From the IMG/VR virus record IMGVR_UViG_3300020467_000064, positions 1-21,876 of that record: a stretch of 21,876 nucleotides of DNA. The stretch is one strand, 5' to 3'. The stretch comes from a virus. Positions within the stretch are counted from its first letter, which is position 1, and every line of letters begins with the position of its first letter. Under the pieces are notes generated by a model, which was not told the DNA's origin, made no database searches, and saw only the letters and a program-made list of their open reading frames with translations. Shown here piece by piece: positions 4,825 to 12,041 of the stretch. The position numbers and the translations under genes are program-made.

Positions 4825-4859
4825 GTACCTAGATATATAAAAAATTCCGCAGGAAAAAA

Positions 4860-5276
4860 ATGACCAAAAAGGTTCGCAAGAAATTAGAAGACCAATACTA
4901 CCACTACCTAGGTAGAGAATGGTCTAAGACTAAGGGTGGAGGTTGCTTCACCCTTCTTTATGATATGGGGAAGGACATTGGCTACCACACCTGCAAAGAA
5001 GACTACAGTTTCACCGCCAAAGAGTTCCTCAAAGACCTGTGGGAGGCAGAAGGGTGGTCTGTACTGAAAACATCAGAGATGGGAGAAGTATTTGATATAG
5101 ACGATCTGCAGAAATTTGATATATTGGTGATGAGATTGGATAAACGTCTCAATCACTGTGCTGTATACCTAGGAGAAGGTTACTTATTACATCATCTAGC
5201 ATTTGATGTCTCAAAGATAGAGTCTGTTCAATCCTATATACCGAAGACACTGTATGTAATAAGAAAAGATGCATAG
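4860..5276 (+). CDS. NlpC/P60-family tail hydrolase
   Basis: This 138-aa protein resembles phage tail proteins with an NlpC/P60 cysteine peptidase domain, like the lambda gpK C-terminal domain. They cleave peptidoglycan peptides during infection. The probable catalytic Cys29 lies in G-G-G-C-F-T-L-L-Y-D at the start of a helix. The probable His99 is in R-L-N-H-C-A-V-Y-L-G-E-G, followed by Y-L-L-H-H-L (H111, H112), which is very typical of the family. It consists almost only of this domain. AGGA precedes the ATG by about six bases. It opens the structural side of the window and overlaps the next gene by 8 bases, which suggests a tail-associated enzyme rather than a lysis enzyme. Confidence 0.75.
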   Translation: MTKKVRKKLEDQYYHYLGREWSKTKGGGCFTLLYDMGKDIGYHTCKEDYSFTAKEFLKDLWEAEGWSVLKTSEMGEVFDIDDLQKFDILVMRLDKRLNHCAVYLGEGYLLHHLAFDVSKIESVQSYIPKTLYVIRKDA

Positions 5277-5433
5277 GTTCACAACAAAAATCCTTGAGGA
5301 TGACCATACAGGGGAACTGTATGTTATTCTACCTGATGAAATATTCGCAGAGGCTGACTTAATGGCAGGCGATGAGGTAGAATATAGTGTAGATAATGAA
5401 ACTATTCTTCTGGAGAAGACTTCTAATGAGTAA
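5269..5433 (+). CDS. AbrB/MazE-like small beta-barrel protein (54 aa)
   Basis: The protein begins MHRFTTKILEDDHTGELYVI. It continues with L-P-D-E-I-F (21-26), then A-G-D-E-V-E-Y-S (33-40) and T-I-L-L-E-K. This is the swapped-hairpin pattern of AbrB/SpoVT/MazE-type DNA-binding domains: a strand, then P-x-E-h, then G-D-x-V, then a strand. No toxin gene adjoins it, so it is unlikely to be an antitoxin in a TA pair; it may be a transcription factor or a structural use of the fold. It overlaps the NlpC gene by 8 bases and the next gene by 8 bases. The basic residues usual for DNA binding are few (R3, K7). Confidence 0.6.
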   Translation: MHRFTTKILEDDHTGELYVILPDEIFAEADLMAGDEVEYSVDNETILLEKTSNE

Positions 5434-5614
5434 CTCGCTAAATGATTTTACTTTACAAGAGGAAAAATTGTGTTATGATGCTGTTAGGTATTATCAGATG
5501 AACCACGTTGGTCCTTTTAAACACGCAGCATACGAGACTTGCAACAGCATTCTCAAAAAACTCGAACACACACAACCCTATTATAATGAGCAAGCAGTCG
5601 GAACCGCAGACTGA
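5426..5614 (+). CDS. Hypothetical 62-aa protein (similar to next gene)
   Basis: The protein begins MSNSLNDFTLQEEKLCYDAV. I chose ATG 5426 over an in-frame start 30 bases upstream because the extra residues are a shadow of the AbrB-like gene. The core is two helices: F-T-L-Q-E-E-K-L-C near residue 8, and a second helix ending I-L-K-K-L-E. The next protein downstream has the same plan (F-T-K-E-E-R-Q-L ... I-R-A-K-L-E), suggesting tandem duplication. Function unknown. It overlaps the previous gene by 8 bases. Confidence 0.65.
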   Translation: MSNSLNDFTLQEEKLCYDAVRYYQMNHVGPFKHAAYETCNSILKKLEHTQPYYNEQAVGTAD

Positions 5615-5783
5615 ATGGACTGCTACGTTCACTAAGGAAGAACGTCAGTTAATATGCAACTCTGGCAAATGGTGTTTGTTATACAAGGCTGAGGTCTGTG
5701 GTGGCAAACCCCTTGAAAGGGTACAAAAGACTTGGAGAAGTATAAGAGCAAAATTGGAAGCTGGTGACGATTTCTTAGAGTAG
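5586..5783 (+). CDS. Hypothetical 65-aa protein (similar to preceding gene)
   Basis: The protein begins MSKQSEPQTEWTATFTKEER and has W-C-L-L-Y-K-A-E-V-C-G-G-K followed by a basic helix W-R-S-I-R-A-K-L-E. The ATG at 5586 is used because upstream residues of the same frame shadow the preceding gene. It overlaps that gene by 29 bases. The F-T-x-E-E start and the helix ending K-L-E match its neighbour. Role unknown. A short C-rich spacer (5784-5825, with CCCCTCCCCCGCCGAG) follows. Confidence 0.65.
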   Translation: MSKQSEPQTEWTATFTKEERQLICNSGKWCLLYKAEVCGGKPLERVQKTWRSIRAKLEAGDDFLE

Positions 5784-5825
5784 TAAACCCTTTATAACCC
5801 CTCCCCCGCCGAGCGACGCAACATT

Positions 5826-6341
5826 ATGGAAATTATTGATAGATTCTTAGATCTGTATGAATATGAACATCTAAGGACTGCTATGGAATCTGATACGTTC
5901 CCGTGGTACTATGGGCGAAAGACAAATCATATTGCTCAGATGATAGATCCTGACTTAATAGCCAAGGAGAAGTACAACTGGCATATGTTTAACTTAATGT
6001 ACTCTAATGGGGTTCCTATGACCCCTGAGTACGACCTTATACTAGGATTAATAAACAAGATTAAACCGAGGGCAATTATACGAGTGAAGGCGAATATGAC
6101 TCCAGTTGCGGATACTGTCCGTGAGTTTGAAATGCACAATGATATAAACGATGATAAAAAAGGGGAATCAAAGACCTCAATCTACTATATAAATGATAAC
6201 GATGGTTTTTCCTTATTTGAAGATGGTTCGAAAATTGAATCAGTAGGGAACAGGTTAGTAACATTTCCTGAGTCTATGATGCATTGCGGAACAACTTCAA
6301 CTGACGAAAGACGTATTGTAATAAACTTAAACTATTTTTAA
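5826..6341 (+). CDS. 2OG-Fe(II) oxygenase (prolyl-hydroxylase-like)
   Basis: This 171-aa protein has a complete 2-oxoglutarate/Fe(II) dioxygenase site: H104-N-D106 (in F-E-M-H-N-D-I), the distal H153 (in P-E-S-M-M-H-C-G), and R162 or R163 for binding 2-oxoglutarate, followed by the final I-V-I-N-L-N-Y-F strand. T-S-I-Y-Y-I-N-D-N-D-G (117-127) is the usual strand between them. Cyanophages commonly carry several such enzymes; substrates are mostly unknown, with protein or nucleotide hydroxylation proposed. In contrast to the degenerate relative at 2839, this one looks active. It lies among structural genes, two bases before the HNH gene. The RBS is poor. Confidence 0.8.
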   Translation: MEIIDRFLDLYEYEHLRTAMESDTFPWYYGRKTNHIAQMIDPDLIAKEKYNWHMFNLMYSNGVPMTPEYDLILGLINKIKPRAIIRVKANMTPVADTVREFEMHNDINDDKKGESKTSIYYINDNDGFSLFEDGSKIESVGNRLVTFPESMMHCGTTSTDERRIVINLNYF

Positions 6342-6343
6342 AA

Positions 6344-6901
6344 ATGCAAATGGATCGTTGTGTCATCTGTGGCACCACTGAGAACCTACATCATCACCAT
6401 ATTATACAAAGAAATTCGAAACTAGCCGATGATATGATCGGTAAAGAGTATGAAGGTTCTATTATAGACAGGGACTGGATTGATAACCACCCTCATAACC
6501 AGATTACAGTATGCGTCCCACATCATAAGTGGGTACACGGTTTGAGATATTCATTAAGAGACAAAGCTTGGTCTGAAAGTGTTAAAAGAGGTCAAGCAAA
6601 GGCAAGAGCAGAAGGTAGATTACCTGGTGCACCTAGACTTGCTGATGATAAACGTGATATGATCTATAAGATGTACGATGAAGGAAAGAAGTGGAAAGAG
6701 ATCCGAGAAGAAGTTGGAGTAGGTTATAATAGTATATCCAAATGCTTACGGGCTAGAGGAAAACCTCTTAACCGTATTAACCGTGAATTCAATGATACTT
6801 ATTGGGACGGTAAAGCAGACCTATGGTTTAAGGAAGAACAAGAAAGACTGAAGAAACCACGTATCAAGCGTGATTTCTCAGATTTAGCACTATTAAGTTA
6901 A
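6344..6901 (+). CDS. HNH endonuclease with resolvase-like HTH tail
   Basis: Residues 1-66 form an HNH nuclease. There is a zinc pair C6-x-x-C9, a run H16-H19 holding the catalytic histidine, N52 (H-N-Q-I-T-V-C), and C57-x-x-H60-H61-x-x-x-H65. A linker rich in A, R and G (around 80-98, K-A-R-A-E-G-R-L-P-G) leads into a helix-turn-helix at about 101-136 (D-K-R-D-M-I-Y-K-M-Y-D-E-G, then I-R-E-E-V-G-V-G-Y-N-S-I-S-K-C-L). This resembles the C-terminal DNA-binding end of serine resolvases. It is probably a free-standing homing endonuclease that has settled in the structural gene cluster. ATG 6350 is an alternative start. It ends with a basic tail. Confidence 0.75.
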   Translation: MQMDRCVICGTTENLHHHHIIQRNSKLADDMIGKEYEGSIIDRDWIDNHPHNQITVCVPHHKWVHGLRYSLRDKAWSESVKRGQAKARAEGRLPGAPRLADDKRDMIYKMYDEGKKWKEIREEVGVGYNSISKCLRARGKPLNRINREFNDTYWDGKADLWFKEEQERLKKPRIKRDFSDLALLS

Positions 6902-6903
6902 TT

Positions 6904-7167
6904 ATGGAAATCCCTGAATTTGAAACGTATGAGCACGAGTTGGAATGGAGGTTTGAGAGGATTGCTGAATCCATCAAGACTCTTGCCAGTAAATCACAGT
7001 CTCACGAAGCGTTTTTAAAGCGTGGAGCAGAGATGATACAGTATAAGATACCTGGTCAGGACAAGTATTCTAATCTAAAAGAGGTATTTGACGATCTATA
7101 TGACCGACTAAATAAGTTGGAGGTACATTACCTAAATGCCAGCTTACCTGATAGAGACAGGACGTAG
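6904..7167 (+). CDS. Hypothetical coiled-coil protein (87 aa)
   Basis: The protein starts MEIPEFETYEHELEWRFERI and has heptad-like helices at about 10-48 and 58-78 (L-K-E-V-F-D-D-L-Y-D-R-L-N-K-L-E). It is not recognised. It may be a small virion or chaperone protein, judged only from its place two bases after the HNH gene and overlapping the 1253-aa virion protein by 32 bases. The RBS for the next gene (GGAGG) lies near its end. Confidence 0.65.
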   Translation: MEIPEFETYEHELEWRFERIAESIKTLASKSQSHEAFLKRGAEMIQYKIPGQDKYSNLKEVFDDLYDRLNKLEVHYLNASLPDRDRT

Positions 7168-10100
7168 TTACCAGAATCCCGTAGATTCACACGAATACTC
7201 CCGTTCATATACAACTGAAGATCATCAAGCATTTGCCCAGTTCGGTCCTGGTGGGTATCAGATTAAGGTGGAAGGAAGTGGTCCTGGATCTTATGAGTTT
7301 GGAAAGGATGAAGTTTATTATATCGGAACACAGGTTGAGACTTGCGTTGCTAACTGCGATGCGGAAAGAAGACCTATATGGAGATGGTTCTCTTGTAGGA
7401 GAGTAGATCATACTTGGCATTACTTAAAAGAACTACCTGATAGCGTTCCTTTTAATCCTAGACGTTATAATGCAGAACCTAGGAATAAGAGGGAGGTTTT
7501 TTATCTTTCAGAGTCAAGTCATAGTGGTAATTCAGAGTTATTCTTATTATATGACCCTGTAAATTTTAATAGTTACTTCTCCACAGTTAGTGGTGCTAGT
7601 ACAGTAGCAGCAACATTTGATGCAAGTGGTAATCTAGTCTGTACAGGATCAGGTACCGCTACGATTACATTTGACTTTAGTTGGAACGATAATCCTAGTA
7701 CTGCTGGTACTGCATTAGGAACATATGCAATTCCTAGTCTGAATATATCATTTACTCAAAGTGGAAGGACTGGTACTGCAGTTCCACAGACTGCTACGAT
7801 TACAGGTGGTCAAACATACAACTGTACTATTACTAATGGTAATGCTGCAGGGTTTACCTTACAAGATGGTAATACTAAGATATGCTTTAAGGATGGAGAC
7901 GGTAGTGATTGTAATGCTTCTCTTACTACAAGTATACTTAATGACCCAGGTAACTCAGTTGCTAGTCTAGGATACATTTGGACTTCATCAGCTGCTGCTG
8001 TTTCTGCAGGTGTAACACATCCTAATGAGTCACTAATACCTCTGTATCATTATAAGAGGTTAGATAACCCTGATGACTTCTATACCACAGACCCAGCAAA
8101 TGAGTATAACCTAGAAATGGACATTCCTGGTGTCCCTAACTGTAAGTTACCACTAGATCAGGATTACAAGTATCAAGGCATATTAGGGTATGTGTTCTCT
8201 AGAAATGCACCACGTAAGAAAAAGCAGGTTGTTGAATCAGGCAAACCTATCAATACTGGAGAGGTTTCTAGGTCAACTTGGTACGAATGGGATGAAGATG
8301 GAGGCTATGGAGAGGAAGATTATAACGAACAATCACCCCCTGCAAGCACTTTAGGTTGGGGAAACCCCGATAATGCCGAATTAATCGATGAAAAAGGCAA
8401 TTTTGAGTGGTATTATGGCAAAAATGGTGCTGTAAAGGCAGCTTTACCCCGATTTTTGGGTTTTCACGACGCTTTTGAGGGTCAATTCGTGTATTATTTG
8501 TATGATACCGTATTTCCCTTCTCTGGACCCATATATGGCATCAATTTGATCACTACTGATGCACCTTGTAATCCGTCTACTGCTGACTGTCCTCACGACC
8601 CGCATACAACTTACCACTCTTATTACTATGAGATGCGTCAAGATGCGTGGGTGACCCAAAAAACACATATTGCAGTCGATGCACCAGCTGGAAGTGGTCT
8701 TCAAGAGTCATTTTGGGCTGTAGGAACCGATGATTTGATGGTATTCTTCAGATATACGAACGAAGAGGGGTTCTATACGATTGGTGAGACTATAAATGGG
8801 TGGTTGATCCAAAGTGTAAGGTATTTTGGTGATGAATTGAGATGTGGATATATGAGATTACAGACTATAGCAGGTGCAAAGGGTAATGAATTCCAATATC
8901 AGCAAACATACAACTCTGCAAATGGTGCAGTTGCTTCAATTTTAGCTGGATATGGAATAAAAGACAAAGCAGCATTCTTTGGAGTATATGAATTTCCAAA
9001 GAAATTGTCATATTATAAGGTAGAGATTGACAATGAAGCAAAGATACCTAAAAGAGACTTTGATGAGGCTATATTAGAAGCAACAGTTAATGATGCAGGA
9101 CAGATAGGATCTATTGAAATTATCAATGGTGGTAGAGATTATACAGATCCACAGGTGGTTATTTCTATTCCTGACCTTGCAAGACAAGAAGGATACTCAG
9201 ATACTGCGTCTCATATACCAGAAACCTTTGAAGATAACGTATCTGGAGAAATTGCAATCAGTTATGAGACTAATGATGACTTTGAAATGGCAGGTTATGA
9301 CGCTGCAAACGTTGCAGGTAACGTAAAAAACCAAAAATACATCACTGAAGCTGGTTATACTGGTACTATTAAGCAAGCAGAAGCCACAGTTACCATTGAT
9401 GCACTAGGTTGTGTCAAGACAGTAACCATTCTTGACCCAGGTGCTGGTTATCAGCCTGGCGAAGAAGTACAAATATCTGTAGCACAACGTGATAAAAAGA
9501 TTCGTTCAGACACATATGTGGGTGAAGGTGCTAAAGGTATTGAAGATCAGCTCTCTAGATCACTAGAATCTGATACTGAAGGTGAAAATATACCAAATAA
9601 AGAAGCAAATGACGCTTGGGGTGAAGGATTAGGGTATGCTAAAGAGTCATTTAAGGGTTTTAATGCACCAATTCAGACAGAGTATGTGTCTGGGTATATT
9701 AAAGCGACTGATTATAATGCTGATGAGAAGGTAAAATTCTGTGATCAGATACCTGTTGCGTGTTTAAACCCAGGTGTAGGTAAAGATTGGACAAATTTAA
9801 GCACATATATGGATCCTGAACAATATTCAAGTCAAATTTTGAATGCTGATGCTACTTGGGGACAAAATGATGCGTTTATTTCTGATGCTGTATCACATTC
9901 TGTAGAAGATTCAGCGTATGTTGAGAGTAAAATGGCTGCTGGAATGCCTGGAATGTTTGGAGGAGAGTGTTTAGAGACATTTCAGACCAATTTTTATCAA
10001 GTTAGGCGTTTCTTTGACATACCTTGTCCATATGTTTCGTATGATCAGTACGGTGATGAGAAGACTTATGGGTATCTACCTTACAAATACTGCGGAAGTA

Positions 10101-10897
10101 AGGAAGAATTCGCTCAAGTACGTGTATCAATGTGGTGTGAAGGTGATGTTTCTCAAAAAGGTGAGGTAATTAACCAGAGATTCTTAGATTGGTTGGAGTC
10201 TTTACCCAAACCTTCTTACACTAGACCACGCCCTGCTGGTCCAAATGATAAATCTCACTCTTGTACACGTGGTTCTACGGTAAAAGGACGGTGTTTTAGT
10301 TCAGGTGGTGGTAATTATACGTTCGTTCCTAGTGCTGGTGATGAAACTACATTCGATTTCTATGGAACAGAGCTCGAGAAACTCGCTACTTGGGTTGGTC
10401 CTGACAACTATACGGCGTATGGAAGTGGTTCTATAAGCATCTATGATACTATGAATGGTCAAACATACAATCATACATACAATACTATCCAGTTAGATAG
10501 CTGTACCAATAACAAATTCCCAGATCTTTGTTGGCATAACTTTGTTGCTGATGGTGTTTTGGACGTATATAGTGGATATGATGCCAATGGTAATGGTTTG
10601 GCAAGTGATGATATCTGTACAGGGCAACCTTTCTCTAACCCCTCCACGTGGGTACAGAGCAGCAACCTTAATGAATATGGTCAATGTGCTGCACTACAGA
10701 ACATTGTGCACTCTACAGTAGCATTTGATACAGGTAAAACTACAGAAGACAATCCATACATAGAAATAGGACCGTGGAATGGCAAGATGCACTGGGCAAA
10801 CTACTTACCTGGAGCAACAAACCTATTAGAAGATTCAATTAAGAGATGGGGTAACCCATATTTCGATGAATGTGATTTAACTAACCAAGATCAATAA
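7136..10897 (+). CDS. Large virion protein with DUF5648-like modules (1253 aa), fibre- or baseplate-associated
   Basis: Three segments have the look of DUF5648-type modules, aromatic-rich repeats found in secreted and phage surface proteins. They are R-P-I-W-R-W-F-S (79-86) with H-Y-L-K-E; P-L-Y-H-Y-K-R-L-D with D-D-F-Y-T-T-D-P (302-320) and G-I-L-G-Y-V-F-S; and F-F-R-Y-T-N-E-E-G-F-Y-T-I near 535-550. A T/G/S-rich, Ig-like stretch (about 150-265) appears inserted in the first module. Two G-x-x-Y repeats (G-G-R-D-Y-T-D-P near 665; P-G-A-G-Y-Q-P near 770) match repeats in the giant gp7-position protein. The last third is rich in Cys and Tyr. The start has GGAGG about 12 bases upstream. The stop overlaps the PAAR gene, pointing to assembly with the tail tip. 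No enzymatic site is seen. Confidence 0.65.
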   Translation: MPAYLIETGRSYQNPVDSHEYSRSYTTEDHQAFAQFGPGGYQIKVEGSGPGSYEFGKDEVYYIGTQVETCVANCDAERRPIWRWFSCRRVDHTWHYLKELPDSVPFNPRRYNAEPRNKREVFYLSESSHSGNSELFLLYDPVNFNSYFSTVSGASTVAATFDASGNLVCTGSGTATITFDFSWNDNPSTAGTALGTYAIPSLNISFTQSGRTGTAVPQTATITGGQTYNCTITNGNAAGFTLQDGNTKICFKDGDGSDCNASLTTSILNDPGNSVASLGYIWTSSAAAVSAGVTHPNESLIPLYHYKRLDNPDDFYTTDPANEYNLEMDIPGVPNCKLPLDQDYKYQGILGYVFSRNAPRKKKQVVESGKPINTGEVSRSTWYEWDEDGGYGEEDYNEQSPPASTLGWGNPDNAELIDEKGNFEWYYGKNGAVKAALPRFLGFHDAFEGQFVYYLYDTVFPFSGPIYGINLITTDAPCNPSTADCPHDPHTTYHSYYYEMRQDAWVTQKTHIAVDAPAGSGLQESFWAVGTDDLMVFFRYTNEEGFYTIGETINGWLIQSVRYFGDELRCGYMRLQTIAGAKGNEFQYQQTYNSANGAVASILAGYGIKDKAAFFGVYEFPKKLSYYKVEIDNEAKIPKRDFDEAILEATVNDAGQIGSIEIINGGRDYTDPQVVISIPDLARQEGYSDTASHIPETFEDNVSGEIAISYETNDDFEMAGYDAANVAGNVKNQKYITEAGYTGTIKQAEATVTIDALGCVKTVTILDPGAGYQPGEEVQISVAQRDKKIRSDTYVGEGAKGIEDQLSRSLESDTEGENIPNKEANDAWGEGLGYAKESFKGFNAPIQTEYVSGYIKATDYNADEKVKFCDQIPVACLNPGVGKDWTNLSTYMDPEQYSSQILNADATWGQNDAFISDAVSHSVEDSAYVESKMAAGMPGMFGGECLETFQTNFYQVRRFFDIPCPYVSYDQYGDEKTYGYLPYKYCGSKEEFAQVRVSMWCEGDVSQKGEVINQRFLDWLESLPKPSYTRPRPAGPNDKSHSCTRGSTVKGRCFSSGGGNYTFVPSAGDETTFDFYGTELEKLATWVGPDNYTAYGSGSISIYDTMNGQTYNHTYNTIQLDSCTNNKFPDLCWHNFVADGVLDVYSGYDANGNGLASDDICTGQPFSNPSTWVQSSNLNEYGQCAALQNIVHSTVAFDTGKTTEDNPYIEIGPWNGKMHWANYLPGATNLLEDSIKRWGNPYFDECDLTNQDQ

Positions 10898-11430
10898 TGG
10901 CATTAGGACTCTTACGACCAGTTGCACACCATAATGGACTACCCTGTTCAGGGCACGGTGTGCCTATTCCTTCAACAATACATAGTACACAGTCTTGCGG
11001 TACTCCACCGATTCAACTGCCTATTGTTGTTAAGGAGAAGACTTGTATGTGGCCTCCTATGCCACTAGTCCCACTTACTGCTTTAAACCCAATGAGGGCA
11101 ACGGTTCTAGTAAATGGTTTACCAATTATGATCTTTGGTGATCAATTTATACCACATTTATCGCCAACAACCAATATTATCAATTATCTTTGTCCCTGTG
11201 GTAAAGCAACTTGTATTGTTCCTACACCAACTGTTTGCAGTCTTATTACAACTGAGGATATGATGGGTAAAGGACACTGGAGACTCCTTTATGCTACTAC
11301 AAAGCAAGTTCTAGCATTCAAGATCCCAATAGGACGTATTATGGATCCTCTTGGTTATGGAAAACCAGGTAAAAGTTGGCCTTGTTCATCAGTGGTTGCA
11401 TTTGGTAGTCCAAATGTGTTAGCATCATAG
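10897..11430 (+). CDS. PAAR-like tail spike tip protein
   Basis: This 177-aa protein has A-T-V-L-V-N-G-L-P-I-M-I-F-G-D at 68-82, the strand that in PAAR proteins reads V-x-V-N-G-x-P-A-A-R-x-G-D. H11-H12, C17 and H20 lie in an N-terminal G-x-G-H region, like the metal-binding tip residues of PAAR domains. Eight cysteines (17, 34, 50, 99, 101, 106, 114, 163) suggest one or more metal sites. In T4 the counterpart gp5.4 caps the central spike that pierces the cell. This protein is longer than T4 gp5.4, with a C-terminal extension. TAATG coupling to the 1253-aa gene and the following gp25-gp6 order fit a baseplate-tip role. Confidence 0.75.
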   Translation: MALGLLRPVAHHNGLPCSGHGVPIPSTIHSTQSCGTPPIQLPIVVKEKTCMWPPMPLVPLTALNPMRATVLVNGLPIMIFGDQFIPHLSPTTNIINYLCPCGKATCIVPTPTVCSLITTEDMMGKGHWRLLYATTKQVLAFKIPIGRIMDPLGYGKPGKSWPCSSVVAFGSPNVLAS

Positions 11431-11446
11431 AAACAGCAAACGCATT

Positions 11447-11599
11447 ATGGCAGTAAAAACCAAATCAGGTGCTTGGGGTTCTTCGACCATAGTTGAACCA
11501 AGACCCAAAAAGACTCGTCAAGGGTCTAGTATGCATACAAAATACAGTGCATCTTCACGCAATAAAGCGAAGAAGAAGTACCGAGGACAAGGAAAGTGA
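11447..11599 (+). CDS. Small very basic cyanophage protein (50 aa)
   Basis: The protein starts MAVKTKSGAWGSSTIVEPRP and ends R-N-K-A-K-K-K-Y-R-G-Q-G-K. The pattern (basic start, W/Y-G-S-S-T, P-R-P-K-K-T-R-Q-G, H-T-K-Y-x-A-S-S-R-N, K-K-Y-R-G-Q-G) is one I know as a conserved small gene beside gp25 in cyanomyoviruses and related marine phages. No function is known to me. It may bind nucleic acid or act in assembly. It lies between the PAAR and gp25 genes, 16 bases after the former. Confidence 0.8.
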   Translation: MAVKTKSGAWGSSTIVEPRPKKTRQGSSMHTKYSASSRNKAKKKYRGQGK

Positions 11600-11606
11600 C
11601 TAAATA
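11599..11606 (+). promoter_or_regulatory. T4-type late promoter-like octamer before gp25
   Basis: ACTAAATA shares its last six bases with the T4 late -10 TATAAATA and lies 27 bases before the gp25 start, the right distance for a late leader. It is a weak match seen by eye only. Confidence 0.25.
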
Positions 11607-11633
11607 GACTTATTAAGACAATAATACCGCCAT

Positions 11634-12041
11634 ATGGCGTATCGGTTTAAAGCAGAAAGGAACCTTTCAAGACAGTTCCGTGACCTCAGTATAGGGATGA
11701 AAAACAACCCCAATACTGAGGATTTTTCTGTGGTTAAGAATGAGAACGCCATTAAGCAGTCCATCAAAAACCTTGTCCTGACTGGGTTTGGAGAGAGACC
11801 TTTCCAACCAACTAAAGGATCAAGGTTACGTCAGATGCTTTTCGAAAATTTCGATGTCTTTATGTCTGAGGAATTGAAAGAAGAGATCTTAAACGTAGTA
11901 GCACGATTTGAACCACGTGTTGTTATTAATGAAGTTAGGTTAGAGGTAGATGATACCAATAATCTTGAAGTTGAGGTTGATTACACTATTATCGGTGAAA
12001 CTCTTACCCAAACTGTAGACTTCTTGTTGGAGAGAACATAA
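11634..12041 (+). CDS. gp25: gp25-like baseplate wedge protein / sheath initiator
   Basis: This 135-aa protein is close to the 132 aa of T4 gp25. It belongs to the GPW/gp25 family, lysozyme-related in name only. In T4-like baseplates it binds the inner wedge ring and nucleates sheath polymerisation. The family's core is visible as A-I-K-Q-S-I-K-N-L-V-L-T (39-50), then G-E-R-P-F-Q-P-T-K-G-S-R-L-R (54-67), followed by the F-E-P-R-V-V-I-N-E-V-R segment and a C-terminal two-strand half (V-E-V-D-Y-T-I-I ... T-V-D-F-L-L-E). Its stop overlaps the gp6 start (TAATG), consistent with coupled synthesis of wedge partners. Confidence 0.93.
   Translation: MAYRFKAERNLSRQFRDLSIGMKNNPNTEDFSVVKNENAIKQSIKNLVLTGFGERPFQPTKGSRLRQMLFENFDVFMSEELKEEILNVVARFEPRVVINEVRLEVDDTNNLEVEVDYTIIGETLTQTVDFLLERT

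Larger units (their letters stand above)
4603..4859. other. Non-coding AT-rich stretch before the tail genes
   Basis: No gene is seen in these 257 bases. They hold two copies of the CACTAATTAACA repeat (4639 and 4732), a run of seven T at 4759-4765, and a weak sigma70-like promoter at 4764-4793. A late-promoter-like AATAAATG lies near 4818. It marks the boundary between the small early-type genes and the structural genes. Confidence 0.6.
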
